From Chryseobacterium carnipullorum (GTDB lineage: Bacteria; Bacteroidota; Bacteroidia; Flavobacteriales; Weeksellaceae): 64,000 bases of DNA. Below the pieces are notes generated by a model that worked only from the letters and a program-made list of their open reading frames with translations, was not told the origin of the DNA and searched no databases. The position numbers and the translations under genes are program-made. Position 1 is the first letter of the stretch. Each line of letters starts with the position of its first letter. Location of the stretch: the NCBI RefSeq assembly GCF_900142785.1, contig NZ_FRCD01000010.1, positions 147,455 through 211,454 of the forward strand, read 5' to 3'. Shown piece by piece: positions 1 to 8,993 of this stretch.

Positions 1-2247
1 CATCAACTCTGTTATAGAAATGCCCAATTGATTGGCCTTATCAGCATCTACATCAATCGTGTACTGAGGATTTCCTGCTGCATACGTCGTAAAGGCGAAT
101 GCAATTTCCGGACGTTTCATCAGTTCTCCGATGAAAGCCTGAGTGGTTGTTCCTAACTGTTCAAATGAACCATTGGTTTTATCCTGAAGCATGAATTCAA
201 AACCGGAAACGTTACCAAAACCTTGTACGGTAGGGAAATTGAAGAAGAATGCGTTGGCATCTTTTACCTGCGATACTTTACCTGTTAAGGCAGCAGCAAT
301 TTGGTCAGGATCTTTCATTTCGCCACGGTCTTTATAATCTTTAAGCTTAATAAATCCTGCAGAATAAGGAGAAGCGTTGGCATTACTGATAAAGTTCATT
401 CCATCGGCTACCCACAGGTGCTTCATGGATTTTTCAGCATTAACAATTTTATCAATCTGCTCAGTAGCCCGGTTGGTTCTGTCCAGTGAACTTCCCGGAG
501 GAGTATTCACTGCATACAAAACAAATCCTTGATCTTCCGTTGGAATAAATCCTGTAGGGGCTTTATTGATCAGGAAAACACTTGCAGCAATGATCACGGC
601 CAGACCTCCCACGGCAACCCATTTGTTTTTGATTAAAAACTTAAGGCTGTAAATGTACTTTTTGGTCATATTATTAAAGGCCACATTGAATGCGTTGAAA
701 AACTTCGCTCCAAAACCTTTTTTATGATTATGCTCACCATGTTCTCCCTGAGGGTCGTTAAGCAATAATGCACAAAGAGCCGGACTCAATGTTAATGCAT
801 TGACTGCTGAGATCATGATCGCAATGACCAATGTAAAGGCAAACTGTCGGTAGAAAACTCCAGCAGGGCCCTGCATGAATCCAACCGGAATAAATACGGC
901 ACACATCACCAAAGTAATGGAAATAATCGCACCTGAAATTTCACTCATAGAGTTGGTGGTGGCTTGTTCCACCGGCATTCCTGTCTGTTCCATCTTGGAA
1001 TGGACGGCTTCAACCACAACGATCGCATCATCCACCACAATACCAATGGCGAGTACCAGTGCGAACAGTGTAAGCATATTGATACTGAATCCAAATAATT
1101 GAAGGAAGAAGAAGGTACCAATAATGGCAACCGGAACCGCAATGGCCGGAATCAAAGTAGATCTGAAATCCTGAAGGAAGATATACACGACAATAAATAC
1201 CAGGATAAATGCAATCACCAAAGTTTCTACCACCTGATGAATAGAGGCATCCAGGAAATCTTTAGAGTTGTACATAATGATCGGCTTTACTCCTTTTGGA
1301 AGGGTCGTTGAAAACTGATCGACCTGTTTTTCAATTTCAGTCAGAATTTCATTGGCATTGGAACCCGCCGTTTGAAGGATCGCGAACCCTGCTACAGGTT
1401 TACCGTCCACTCTGTTGGCTGCTGTATAAGTATAGGAACCGAATTCTACTCTTGCAACATCTTTTAATCTTAAAAATGAACCGTCATTATTGGCTTTAAT
1501 CGCAATGTTTTCGTAGTCCTCGTTTTTGCTTAATTTACCTTTATACTTTAAAATATATTCGTAGGTTTCCTTACTTCCTTGTCCAAGACGTCCTGGCGCA
1601 GCTTCAAGGTTATGGTCTTTAATTGCTGCCATTACTTCCTGTGGAGAAAGATTATTAGCGGCTAACCGGTCCGGTTTCAGCCAGATTCTCATCGAGTAAT
1701 CCCTCGTTCCGAAAACCTGTGCCTGAGCAACCCCCGGAATACGCTGTATCTGCGGAATAACGTTGATTTTAAGATAGTTTTGAAGAAACAGTTCATCATA
1801 TTGCTTAGGATCATCACTTGACAATCCCATAAACATGATCATACTGTTCTGTACTTTCTGTGTGGAAATTCCGGCCTGAACTACTTCCTGAGGAAGCTGG
1901 CTCATGGCTTTGGAAACCCGGTTCTGCACGTTTACAGCAGCATTATCTGCATCTGAACCCTGCTTGAAAAACACACTCAGGGTCATAGTACCGTCATTAC
2001 TCGAGTTGGAAGTCATATAAGTCATATTCTCAACGCCATTCACTGCTTCTTCAATAGGAACAGCAACGGAGCGGGCGACAACTTCTGCATTCGCACCCGG
2101 ATAAAATGCGGTAACCTGAACGCTTGGAGGGGCAATGTCGGGAAACAGCGTAATTGGCAGGTTGAATACCGAAAGAGCTCCCAGCAATAGCAGTATAATG
2201 GAGATGACCGTTGAAAGTACCGGTCTTTCTATAAATTGTTTTAACAT
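1..2247 (-). CDS. RND multidrug efflux permease (HAE1/AcrB type), 3' part cut by window edge
   Basis: Inner-membrane proton-driven drug pump of the AcrB/MexB family, here 749 codons with the C-terminal part beyond the left edge. The protein begins MLKQFIERPVLSTVIS, the usual RND start at the first membrane segment. It shows the FPDIAPPSVQV porter-domain motif and, in the fourth membrane segment, VLAIGIVVDDAIVVVE with the paired Asp residues of the proton relay. The start ATG at 2245-2247 is 7 bp beyond the stop of the adaptor gene, so the two are one operon. The outer-membrane channel gene would be expected further left, outside the window. Family assignment is firm; the drugs exported cannot be told from sequence. 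Confidence 0.95.
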   Translation of the reverse strand, partial: MLKQFIERPVLSTVISIILLLLGALSVFNLPITLFPDIAPPSVQVTAFYPGANAEVVARSVAVPIEEAVNGVENMTYMTSNSSNDGTMTLSVFFKQGSDADNAAVNVQNRVSKAMSQLPQEVVQAGISTQKVQNSMIMFMGLSSDDPKQYDELFLQNYLKINVIPQIQRIPGVAQAQVFGTRDYSMRIWLKPDRLAANNLSPQEVMAAIKDHNLEAAPGRLGQGSKETYEYILKYKGKLSKNEDYENIAIKANNDGSFLRLKDVARVEFGSYTYTAANRVDGKPVAGFAILQTAGSNANEILTEIEKQVDQFSTTLPKGVKPIIMYNSKDFLDASIHQVVETLVIAFILVFIVVYIFLQDFRSTLIPAIAVPVAIIGTFFFLQLFGFSINMLTLFALVLAIGIVVDDAIVVVEAVHSKMEQTGMPVEQATTNSMSEISGAIISITLVMCAVFIPVGFMQGPAGVFYRQFAFTLVIAIMISAVNALTLSPALCALLLNDPQGEHGEHNHKKGFGAKFFNAFNVAFNNMTKKYIYSLKFLIKNKWVAVGGLAVIIAASVFLINKAPTGFIPTEDQGFVLYAVNTPPGSSLDRTNRATEQIDKIVNAEKSMKHLWVADGMNFISNANASPYSAGFIKLKDYKDRGEMKDPDQIAAALTGKVSQVKDANAFFFNFPTVQGFGNVSGFEFMLQDKTNGSFEQLGTTTQAFIGELMKRPEIAFAFTTYAAGNPQYTIDVDADKANQLGISITELM

Positions 2248-2254
2248 AAGAAGT

Positions 2255-3448
2255 TTATTTTTTTAAGTCTTCCGTATTCGAAATAGAGGACAAAGGTTTA
2301 GCTCGCAATAAGCTGTCAGATGAAATCGCTTTCGGCTTTATAGAAGCTCCATCCTTTAAGCTTCCAATTCCTGTGTATACGATTTTCTCTCCCGGAGAAA
2401 TTCCTTCAGAAATAAAGTAATAGCTTTCCGTTTTTCCGGAGATTTTAATCGGCTTGCTGGTTACTTTGTTGTCTTTACCTAAACTATAGACATAGGTTTT
2501 ATCCTGAATCTCAAAAGTAGATTCCTGAGGAATGACAACGGCATTGGAAAGCATCTGAGGCATACGCACTCTTCCTGTATTTCCTGTTCTTAAAGAGCCT
2601 TTTGTATTGGGGAAAATAGCACGAACGGTAATGGCCCCGGTGGTTTTATCAAATTGTCCGTCTACAATACTCATTCTTCCTTTTTCAGGGTAAGTACTGT
2701 TGTCTGCGATGATAAGATCTACCATGGGCATATTCTTCAGTTTTTCATCTAAAGTTGCTCCGGGATACTTATTCTGAAACGCAATAAAATCCAGTTCACT
2801 TAAAGAGAAGTAAGCATAAATTTGGCTGATATCCGATAACAAAGTCAATGGGCTCGGGTCTGTTCTTGAAATAAGGCTTCCTTTTTTGTAAGGAATTCTT
2901 CCGATATATCCGCTCACAGGGGCAGTAATGGTCGTGAATCCTACATTGATTTTAGCGCCTCCTACCGATGCTTTTGCCAGTGATGCGGCCGCTACAGCGG
3001 CTGCGTAATTGGCTTTTGCCGTTTTCATCTGTACATCGGAAACTACTTTGGCAGCTACTAATGGCTGAAGTCTGTCAACTTCTACTTTAGCTTTTTGGAT
3101 ATTGGCATTGGCTACCTGTAAATTGGCCTGAGCCATATTCATTTGCTCACCATAGGCTCTTGAATCTATTTTAAATAATGGCTGTCCGGCTCTTACATAA
3201 GAACCTTCTTCTACGTAGATCCTGTCCAGATATCCATCGACCTGAGATCTGATTTCTACGTTGTTTTTACCTTCCAGTGCGGTAGGGAATTCCTGATATG
3301 TTGTAGCTGGAGAGGTGATCACGGTGTAAACCGGAAGCTCCGGAGCAGGCGGTGCTGCATTGGAACCTTCTGCTGCTTGGGTACAGTTTTGCAAAAGGAT
3401 AATACTTGATATAAGTACGATAAACCTTATTTTTCCAGGTATTTTCAT
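2255..3448 (-). CDS. RND efflux periplasmic adaptor (membrane fusion protein), lipoprotein
   Basis: AcrA/MexA-type adaptor, 397 aa, which links the inner-membrane pump encoded just downstream to an outer-membrane channel. A signal peptide ends in the lipobox LLQNC (Cys at about 22), so the mature protein should be lipid-anchored. Two half lipoyl (biotinyl-like) motifs flank an alpha-helical hairpin rich in Ala and Gln (about residues 95-155), followed by beta-barrel and membrane-proximal domains. It is the first gene of the pump operon. The preceding 358 bp hold three TetR-type palindromes, so expression is probably derepressed by a ligand of the adjacent TetR protein. No clear -7 element was found for it. 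Confidence 0.93.
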   Translation of the reverse strand: MKIPGKIRFIVLISSIILLQNCTQAAEGSNAAPPAPELPVYTVITSPATTYQEFPTALEGKNNVEIRSQVDGYLDRIYVEEGSYVRAGQPLFKIDSRAYGEQMNMAQANLQVANANIQKAKVEVDRLQPLVAAKVVSDVQMKTAKANYAAAVAAASLAKASVGGAKINVGFTTITAPVSGYIGRIPYKKGSLISRTDPSPLTLLSDISQIYAYFSLSELDFIAFQNKYPGATLDEKLKNMPMVDLIIADNSTYPEKGRMSIVDGQFDKTTGAITVRAIFPNTKGSLRTGNTGRVRMPQMLSNAVVIPQESTFEIQDKTYVYSLGKDNKVTSKPIKISGKTESYYFISEGISPGEKIVYTGIGSLKDGASIKPKAISSDSLLRAKPLSSISNTEDLKK

Positions 3449-3806
3449 TGTGGGTTTAATTTTTTAATGAAGTGTTAGATTTAAGTAATAGTGTTCGTTT
3501 AATGATTTCTGTTATTTTTCCTAACGGTGTTAATGATAAGGTCAAAAAAAAATCAGAATTTTTAATAACGGAGTCAGATCGTCATTTTCATAATAGCTGT
3601 CTATTTTTTTAATGTAGGTTGTATAAAAGATGAGGTGTATTAATCATGTGTTAATTTAACTAACAGTGTTAAGCTTTGTGTTAGAGGCCTCCATAGATTT
3701 TAGATGATCGTTTTCATTGTTACTTTTTTTAGTTTTTTAAACGGATATTTTATAGATATCTGATGTTACTTTTCCTAACGCTGTTAATTTTTGATTCAAA
3801 AAAAAT
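3449..3806. promoter_or_regulatory. Spacer with three TetR-type operators upstream of the RND operon
   Basis: Non-coding spacer of 358 bp between the TetR gene stop and the adaptor gene start. It holds three copies of a 13-bp palindrome with 5-bp arms and a 3-bp spacer: CTAACGGTGTTAA at 3521-3533, CTAACAGTGTTAA at 3660-3672 and CTAACGCTGTTAA at 3775-3787. A half site AGTGTTAG lies at 3471-3478. The same word, perfectly symmetric, overlaps the start of transcription of the TetR gene. Sharing of one palindrome between the repressor promoter and the pump upstream region is the usual arrangement for TetR-controlled efflux. I could not pick out a good TAnnTTTG element for the pump operon here. Confidence 0.72.
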
Positions 3807-4403
3807 TTACAGAGACTTAACGAAAGCTGAAACAGTTTCGTCTAAAGTTGTTTTATTCATTGTGGAAGGAATATCGGAATTTCGCATCATCATAATAGAG
3901 ATCAGACCGTGCACCGCCGAAAATAAAGCGTGTGACATATGACAGGCATTGTCAGGATTAGATCCATTCTTTGTAATGATATTGAGAGTGCACTCATAGA
4001 TGAGGTCCTGAAATGATGAAAACTCTTCTTTCATCTGACCCTTACCGCTGCACTGCATCCCCAAACCGAACATTAACTGATAATATTCTTTATTTTTAAA
4101 AGCAAAATTCCAATATGCGTCTACGATAGCAGTAAGCTGCTCTTCAGGAGTTTCAAATTTGCTCTGCGCTTTTAATAATTCTATATGAAGGCAGTGAAAG
4201 CCATTGATAGAAATTTCATACAAAATCGCCTCTTTGTTCTCAAAATAATCATAGACTACAGGAGCACTGTATTCAATGGCATCGGCAATCTTTCGCATTG
4301 ACAACGAAGCCCAGCCCTCTGTTTTGGCCAAACCGAAAGCCGCCTGCAAAATATTTGCACGGATGGATTCTTTCTCTCTTTGACGACGTTCATGTAGGCC
4401 CAT
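3807..4403 (-). CDS. TetR/AcrR family transcriptional repressor
   Basis: 198 aa regulator. The N-terminal DNA-binding domain (about residues 10-60) has the TetR pattern: ILQAAFGLAKTEGWASLSMR followed by KIADAIEYSAPVVYDYFENKE, with the recognition helix in between. The C-terminal ligand domain resembles the WHG subfamily (motif AYWNFAFKNKEYYQLMFG). It stands directly upstream of an RND adaptor and pump on the same strand and most likely represses them and itself, because the same palindrome occurs at all these places. The ligand is unknown. Confidence 0.92.
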   Translation of the reverse strand: MGLHERRQREKESIRANILQAAFGLAKTEGWASLSMRKIADAIEYSAPVVYDYFENKEAILYEISINGFHCLHIELLKAQSKFETPEEQLTAIVDAYWNFAFKNKEYYQLMFGLGMQCSGKGQMKEEFSSFQDLIYECTLNIITKNGSNPDNACHMSHALFSAVHGLISIMMMRNSDIPSTMNKTTLDETVSAFVKSL

Positions 4404-4415
4404 GATATTTATTTA

Positions 4416-4428
4416 CTAACAGTGTTAG
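4416..4428. promoter_or_regulatory. TetR operator at the regulator's own promoter
   Basis: Perfect palindrome CTAACAGTGTTAG (arms CTAAC/GTTAG). It abuts the -7 element at 4429-4436 and covers the predicted transcription start near 4426, 13 bp before the regulator's start codon. A repressor bound here would block initiation, so autorepression is the natural reading. Confidence 0.75.
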
Positions 4429-4460
4429 CAAAACTACAAACTTTTCGATATAACTTCCAA
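4429..4460 (-). promoter_or_regulatory. Promoter of the TetR gene
   Basis: On the minus strand TAGTTTTG (4436-4429) matches the Bacteroidota -7 consensus TAnnTTTG, and TTG at 4460-4458 lies 21 bp further upstream as a -33 element. Predicted start is near 4426, giving a leader of about 22 nt. Confidence 0.65.
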
Positions 4461-4507
4461 ATAATATTTGATAATTAACATTTAACGCAAGTTTATAAAT
4501 TCGCAGA

Positions 4508-4538
4508 TTGGCTTATATTAAAAGAAGCTTTATATTTG
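4508..4538 (+). promoter_or_regulatory. Promoter of the redoxin gene
   Basis: TTG at 4508-4510, 20 bp spacer, then TATATTTG at 4531-4538, a full Bacteroidota-type promoter. Predicted start is near 4541. This decides the start of the following gene: the in-frame TTG at 4536 lies inside the -7 element, so ATG 4560 must be used. Confidence 0.7.
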
Positions 4539-4559
4539 CCGTTAAAGAAAATAAAGGAT

Positions 4560-5114
4560 ATGAATACTCCCTCAAATATGTTGGCTCTAGGAACGAAAGC
4601 TCCGTTTTTCGAACTTCCGAACCCTTCAAAAACTAATGAGATCCAATCTCTGGACGAACTGAAAGGAGAGAAAGGAACACTGGTGATCTTTATGTGTAAC
4701 CATTGTCCGTTTGTTCTTCACGTGATCGATAAGATCAACGAATTATATGAAGACTATAATGAAAAAGGAATTGAATTCATTGCCATCAATGCCAATAATG
4801 TAGAGAAATATCCGGCTGATGCTCCCGAGAAAATGATAGAATTCCAGATTGAAAGAAATTTTGATTTCCCTTATCTGTATGACGAAAGCCAGGCAGTAGC
4901 AAAAGCTTATGATGCAGCCTGCACACCGGATTTTTATTTCTTTGATGATAAATTAGACCTTATTTACAGAGGACAGATGGATGATTCAAGACCCGGGAAC
5001 AATAAAGATGTAACCGGAGAAGACCTGATCATCGCTTTCGAAAATCTTTTGTTGGGCGAACCACAGGAAGAGATCCAGAAGCCAAGCATGGGATGCAATA
5101 TTAAATGGAAGTAA
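4560..5114 (+). CDS. Thioredoxin-fold redoxin (AhpC/TSA-like)
   Basis: 184 aa, cytosolic, thioredoxin-like fold. The motif FMCNHCPFV (Cys46 and Cys49) sits after the first beta strand where thioredoxins have CxxC, and ACTPDFYFFD further on matches the cis-Pro region of the peroxiredoxin/TlpA-like family. The family is widespread in Bacteroidota; substrates are mostly unknown, and a thiol reductase or peroxidase role is inferred. It has its own promoter and terminator, so it is a single-gene unit. The sequence ends with GCNIKWK, so there is a further Cys near the C-terminus. Confidence 0.85.
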   Translation: MNTPSNMLALGTKAPFFELPNPSKTNEIQSLDELKGEKGTLVIFMCNHCPFVLHVIDKINELYEDYNEKGIEFIAINANNVEKYPADAPEKMIEFQIERNFDFPYLYDESQAVAKAYDAACTPDFYFFDDKLDLIYRGQMDDSRPGNNKDVTGEDLIIAFENLLLGEPQEEIQKPSMGCNIKWK

Positions 5115-5159
5115 TATGATGAATGGTTGAATATTTTTAACCGTCATATATATAAGTAT

Positions 5160-5192
5160 AAAGCTGTTCTTTTTTAAGGACAGCTTTTTTTA
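5160..5192 (+). terminator. Rho-independent terminator after the redoxin gene
   Basis: Hairpin arms AAAGCTGTTC (5160-5169) and GGACAGCTTT (5178-5187), followed by a T run. One G-T pair in the stem. Confidence 0.8.
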
Positions 5193-5233
5193 CCCCCTAG
5201 TAAGATTTAAAACCTTGCCAGGGATAAGAAAAA

Positions 5234-6139
5234 TTAAAAGCTGGCTTTAAACTTAACCTCATTCTCAACTTTCAAATCCACACTCACCTTATTATGAGAA
5301 TAATTCTTGATAAACTCAGAAGGCGTCTTCTCTGTATACTTCTTAAACATCCGGTTGAAATAAGTCACATTATTAAACCCGCAGCTGTAGCTCGATTCTG
5401 AAATACTTTTATCCTGAGCCATCAGCATACAGGCTTTATTGATACGGTAACGGTTCACAAATTCTGTAAAAGTGATCTGGGTTGCTTTTTTAAAAAAATT
5501 ACAAAAGGCTGGCAGTGTAAGATTGGCTAGTTTGGCCACATCTTCAATATTGATTTCCTTATCATAATGATGTTCTACGTAAGTGAAAATGTTCTCCAGT
5601 CTTGTTTTATTTTTTGAAATAATGGTGTAGGGCATAATTTCCTTGTTCAAGAGATCATAATCCTTACATTTTGAAAGTTCAAACAAGATATCAAGCAGCA
5701 GGAGGTATCTTTTGTAGCCCTCCGATTCCAGCATCAGTTTCAGCTTGGGGAGCATTAATTTTTTGATCTTATGGTGAAAATGAATTCCGTATTTGGAAAG
5801 TTCAAGCAGATTTTTAATAGATCGGGCTTCCACTTCCTGTTCCGGAAACTGAAGAATCTCTTCTCTGAACTGGAGCACAATTTCTTCATGCGGATCTGTT
5901 GAATTTAATCCAAACCCTGAATGAGGAATATTGGAACCTATTAAAACCAGATCTCCGTTGGTATAATTGCTTTTATGATAGCCGACGTGGCGGGTTCCGT
6001 TCCCGGAAATAACACAAACCAGCTCGATTTCGGGATGATAATGATATTCCCATTTGAATTCGCTGATTGGTGAATTGTTGTGTAATGTACGGAAGGAGCT
6101 CTTTTCACTGGCTACTATTCTTTCAAAACTAACTTTCAT
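5234..6139 (-). CDS. AraC family regulator, probably of trehalose use
   Basis: 301 aa. The N-terminal cupin-type sensor domain carries the HYHPE motif (about residues 33-37) and a conserved GDLVLIG strand. The C-terminal 100 residues form the double helix-turn-helix of AraC/XylS proteins, ending in the typical SYSCGFNNVTYFNRMFKKYT and TPSEF motif. It is divergent from an MFS permease, a trehalase and a TonB receptor with a 114-bp shared spacer, so it most likely activates that operon in response to the sugar or a breakdown product. Regulation of trehalose genes is inferred from position only. Confidence 0.88.
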   Translation of the reverse strand: MKVSFERIVASEKSSFRTLHNNSPISEFKWEYHYHPEIELVCVISGNGTRHVGYHKSNYTNGDLVLIGSNIPHSGFGLNSTDPHEEIVLQFREEILQFPEQEVEARSIKNLLELSKYGIHFHHKIKKLMLPKLKLMLESEGYKRYLLLLDILFELSKCKDYDLLNKEIMPYTIISKNKTRLENIFTYVEHHYDKEINIEDVAKLANLTLPAFCNFFKKATQITFTEFVNRYRINKACMLMAQDKSISESSYSCGFNNVTYFNRMFKKYTEKTPSEFIKNYSHNKVSVDLKVENEVKFKASF

Positions 6140-6174
6140 TTCATTAATCGTATTTAATCAATAAAAATACTAAT

Positions 6175-6243
6175 TATATTAATATAGTTCAAATATTGAT
6201 TTATTGTGTTAAATTAATGTTAAGCGAAATGCATCTATCTTAG
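6175..6243 (+). promoter_or_regulatory. Promoter and palindrome of the trehalose operon
   Basis: TTG at 6214-6216, 19 bp spacer, TATCTTAG at 6236-6243 form a near-consensus promoter 10 bp before the permease start. A perfect 12-bp palindrome TATATTAATATA lies at 6175-6186, and outer inverted words AATCAATA (6156-6163) and TATTGATT (6194-6201) flank it. These are candidates for AraC-protein binding, but the region is so AT-rich that chance palindromes are likely. Confidence 0.5.
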
Positions 6244-6253
6244 CCGACAAGAA

Positions 6254-7492
6254 ATGATCTCAATGAAAAATTTCAACATTAAAGCGGTATTGTTTTTAAA
6301 TTATTTTGTTTTCGCGATTCTTTTGAATTCCGTGGGTACAGTTATTCTTCAGGTACAGCAGAACTTCGGAATATCAAAATCTTCAGCCAGTATTCTTGAG
6401 GGTTTTAAAGATCTTCCGATTGCCATATGTTCCTTTATTCTGGCCTCATTTCTACCCAAAATAGGGATCAAAAATTCAATGCTTGCCGGGCTTTTTCTGG
6501 TGAGTTGCATGTGCTTTGTAATGCCTTTCGCTGATGATTTCTGGTTTTTCAAATTGTTATTTGCAATTGTAGGAATTTCATTTGCATTAATAAAGATATC
6601 AGTTTTCACTTCTATTGGTCTTGTAACGGATACAGATAAGGAGCATTCAAGCTTTATGGGCTTTCTGGAAGGGTTTTTCATGATTGGGGTACTGGCAGGA
6701 AATGTACTTTTCAGTTTGTTTATTGATGATCATAATCCAAAATCTACCCAATGGCTGAATGTATATTGGGTTCTGGGAGCTGTTTCAGCATTGTCATTTC
6801 TGTTCCTGTTCTTTTCAAAACTGAATGAAACCGAAGCCAGAAGTGAGAAAACCGATTGGTTAGGCGATCTGAAAAACAGTATCAGTCTGTTCAGTTATAA
6901 AAAAGTATTGTTTTTCCTTTTGTGCGCCTTTTTGTTTGTACTGGTAGAACAGAGTTTTCAGACATGGACGCCTACTTTTTATAAAGAAATTTTAAAACTT
7001 CCGACTTCTATGAGCATTCAGGCCGGAGCCGTTTTAGCCGGAGCTTTTGCGCTGGGAAGATTTCTATCAGGCTTTTTCTCTAAAAAATTCAGCTGGATCT
7101 ATGTGGTTTCTTTCTGTGTAATTGGTTTTGCGATTAGTATTGTTTTAGTTTTACCATTAACCCATAATGTCCAGATTGATGAAGGAACAGGCTGGTTTAA
7201 TGCACCTCTTGTCGTGTATTTATTTCCATTGATGGGAGGTTTGCTGGCACCGATTTATCCAAGCATCAATTCTGTGATCCTGGCATCCATACCAAAATAT
7301 TTGCACAGTGCCATGTCCGGATTGATTGTTGTTTTTTCTGCGATCGGAGGGACCATCGGCTCAATGATCACAGGTTTTGTCTTCCAGGAATTCAGTGGAC
7401 AACAAGCATTTTATCTTTCATTGATACCGCTTTCACTGCTGATCATCTCAGCCATTTTCATGAATAAATTAAAAATAAATCCTAAGAAATAA
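6254..7492 (+). CDS. MFS sugar permease, probably trehalose
   Basis: 412 aa, about twelve hydrophobic segments, fucose-permease-like branch of the major facilitator superfamily. It carries no signal peptide and lies in the inner membrane. The gene starts the operon; its stop is 2 bp before the start of trehalase, implying translational coupling. As the trehalase has no export signal, the permease must be the step that brings the disaccharide into the cytosol. Two start codons are possible (6254, MISMKNF, or 6263, MKNFNIK); the promoter would give a very short leader for the first. Substrate is inferred from context. Confidence 0.85.
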   Translation: MISMKNFNIKAVLFLNYFVFAILLNSVGTVILQVQQNFGISKSSASILEGFKDLPIAICSFILASFLPKIGIKNSMLAGLFLVSCMCFVMPFADDFWFFKLLFAIVGISFALIKISVFTSIGLVTDTDKEHSSFMGFLEGFFMIGVLAGNVLFSLFIDDHNPKSTQWLNVYWVLGAVSALSFLFLFFSKLNETEARSEKTDWLGDLKNSISLFSYKKVLFFLLCAFLFVLVEQSFQTWTPTFYKEILKLPTSMSIQAGAVLAGAFALGRFLSGFFSKKFSWIYVVSFCVIGFAISIVLVLPLTHNVQIDEGTGWFNAPLVVYLFPLMGGLLAPIYPSINSVILASIPKYLHSAMSGLIVVFSAIGGTIGSMITGFVFQEFSGQQAFYLSLIPLSLLIISAIFMNKLKINPKK

Positions 7493-7494
7493 TA

Positions 7495-8973
7495 ATGAAT
7501 AAACAGTTTTACATAAACGAAATTCAGACTCTTTTTGATGATGTACAAAGAGCAAAGATCTTTGAAGACCAGAAGATGATGACCGATGCCGTTCCTTTGT
7601 TTCCTGTTTCGGAGATCAATGCGGAATATGAAAAGAAAAAAGGACATGAAGGATTTAAACTGAAAGATTTTGTGACGGAAAATTTTGATTTTCCGGGTGC
7701 GAACGTTTCAGTGCGAAAGGAAGATCATCTGCCTGTTGTGCAGCATATCGAAAAGCTTTGGGATGAACTTACCCGTACTGCGTATGAGGAAAAAGGAACC
7801 CTGTTGAAGCTTCCGAAACCCTATATCGTGCCCGGAGGTCGTTTTAATGAGTTTTTCTATTGGGACAGCTACTTTATTATGCTCGGACTGCAGGCATCGG
7901 GAAGAATAGAAATGATGGAAAATATTGTTGAAAACTGTTCTTACTTAATTCAGAATGTCGGCTTTGTTCCGAATGCGAGCAGAACTCATTTTCTGAGCCG
8001 TTCACAGCCACCTTACTTTTCGCTGATGCTGGATCTTGTTTTTGAAACCACGCATGACGAAAAAATTTATACCCGATATCATGATACTTTAGAGAAAGAA
8101 TATGCTTTCTGGATGAGTGGGGAAGAGCGTTTGGATAATACTTCCAGCTTGAAGAGAGTCGCAAAAACCAAAAACGGCGATTTACTCAACCGCTATTATG
8201 ATGCAGACAATACACCACGTCCTGAAAGTTATCTTATCGATATTGAAGATAGTGAAAATACAGGAGAGGAATTTTACAGAAATATAAGAAGTGCCTGCGA
8301 ATCCGGCTGGGATTTTTCCAGCAGATGGTTTGCAGACGGAGAACATATACAGACGATAGAAACACTGAATATTGCAGAAGTAGATCTCAACAGCCTTTTA
8401 TGGCATTTGGAGAAAACACTTGCAAAATCATCAGCGCTTCTGAATCTGGCAGAGAAAGAAAATTATTTTACTCAAAGAGCAGCCGTACGCAGACAGATGA
8501 TCGATACCTACTTTTGGGATGAAAAGACGGAATTTTATAAAGATTATCACTTAAAAAAACACACAACTACACCGTCTGAACATATTGCTGCTCTTTATCC
8601 ATTATTTTTAGGCCTGGCAGACCAGAAACAGGCAGAGTCTGTGGCTAAAAATATTGCAGAGAAGTTTCTGTATCAGGGAGGTCTTGTCACCACCACAAAA
8701 AAAACCGGCCAGCAATGGGATCTTCCGAATGCATGGGCGCCCTACCAATGGTTAGGCTTTAAAGCAATGAAGAATTATGGTTTCGATGAACTGGCTGAGG
8801 AAATCAAAAATAACTGGTGCAACAATGTGGAAAGGGTATACAGCAACACCGGAAAATTAATGGAAAAATATAACGCGTTAGACACTGAAACCATTGCGGG
8901 AGGCGGAGAATACCCGAATCAGGACGGATTCGGATGGACGAACGGGGTCTATCTCAAATTAAAACAAAACTAA
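7495..8973 (+). CDS. Trehalase, glycoside hydrolase family 37
   Basis: 492 aa, hydrolyses alpha,alpha-trehalose to two glucose molecules. Both GH37 signatures are present: PGGRFNEFFYWDSY at residues 113-126 and QWDLPNAWAP at 407-416. The general acid Asp is D273 in ESGWDFSSRW, and the general base Glu is E472 in GGGEYPNQDGFGWTNG. No signal peptide, so a cytosolic enzyme of the TreF kind. It lies between the permease and the TonB receptor in one operon. The reaction is well supported by conserved catalytic motifs. Confidence 0.95.
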   Translation: MNKQFYINEIQTLFDDVQRAKIFEDQKMMTDAVPLFPVSEINAEYEKKKGHEGFKLKDFVTENFDFPGANVSVRKEDHLPVVQHIEKLWDELTRTAYEEKGTLLKLPKPYIVPGGRFNEFFYWDSYFIMLGLQASGRIEMMENIVENCSYLIQNVGFVPNASRTHFLSRSQPPYFSLMLDLVFETTHDEKIYTRYHDTLEKEYAFWMSGEERLDNTSSLKRVAKTKNGDLLNRYYDADNTPRPESYLIDIEDSENTGEEFYRNIRSACESGWDFSSRWFADGEHIQTIETLNIAEVDLNSLLWHLEKTLAKSSALLNLAEKENYFTQRAAVRRQMIDTYFWDEKTEFYKDYHLKKHTTTPSEHIAALYPLFLGLADQKQAESVAKNIAEKFLYQGGLVTTTKKTGQQWDLPNAWAPYQWLGFKAMKNYGFDELAEEIKNNWCNNVERVYSNTGKLMEKYNALDTETIAGGGEYPNQDGFGWTNGVYLKLKQN

Positions 8974-8993
8974 CTCTATAAAAATCATATGCT

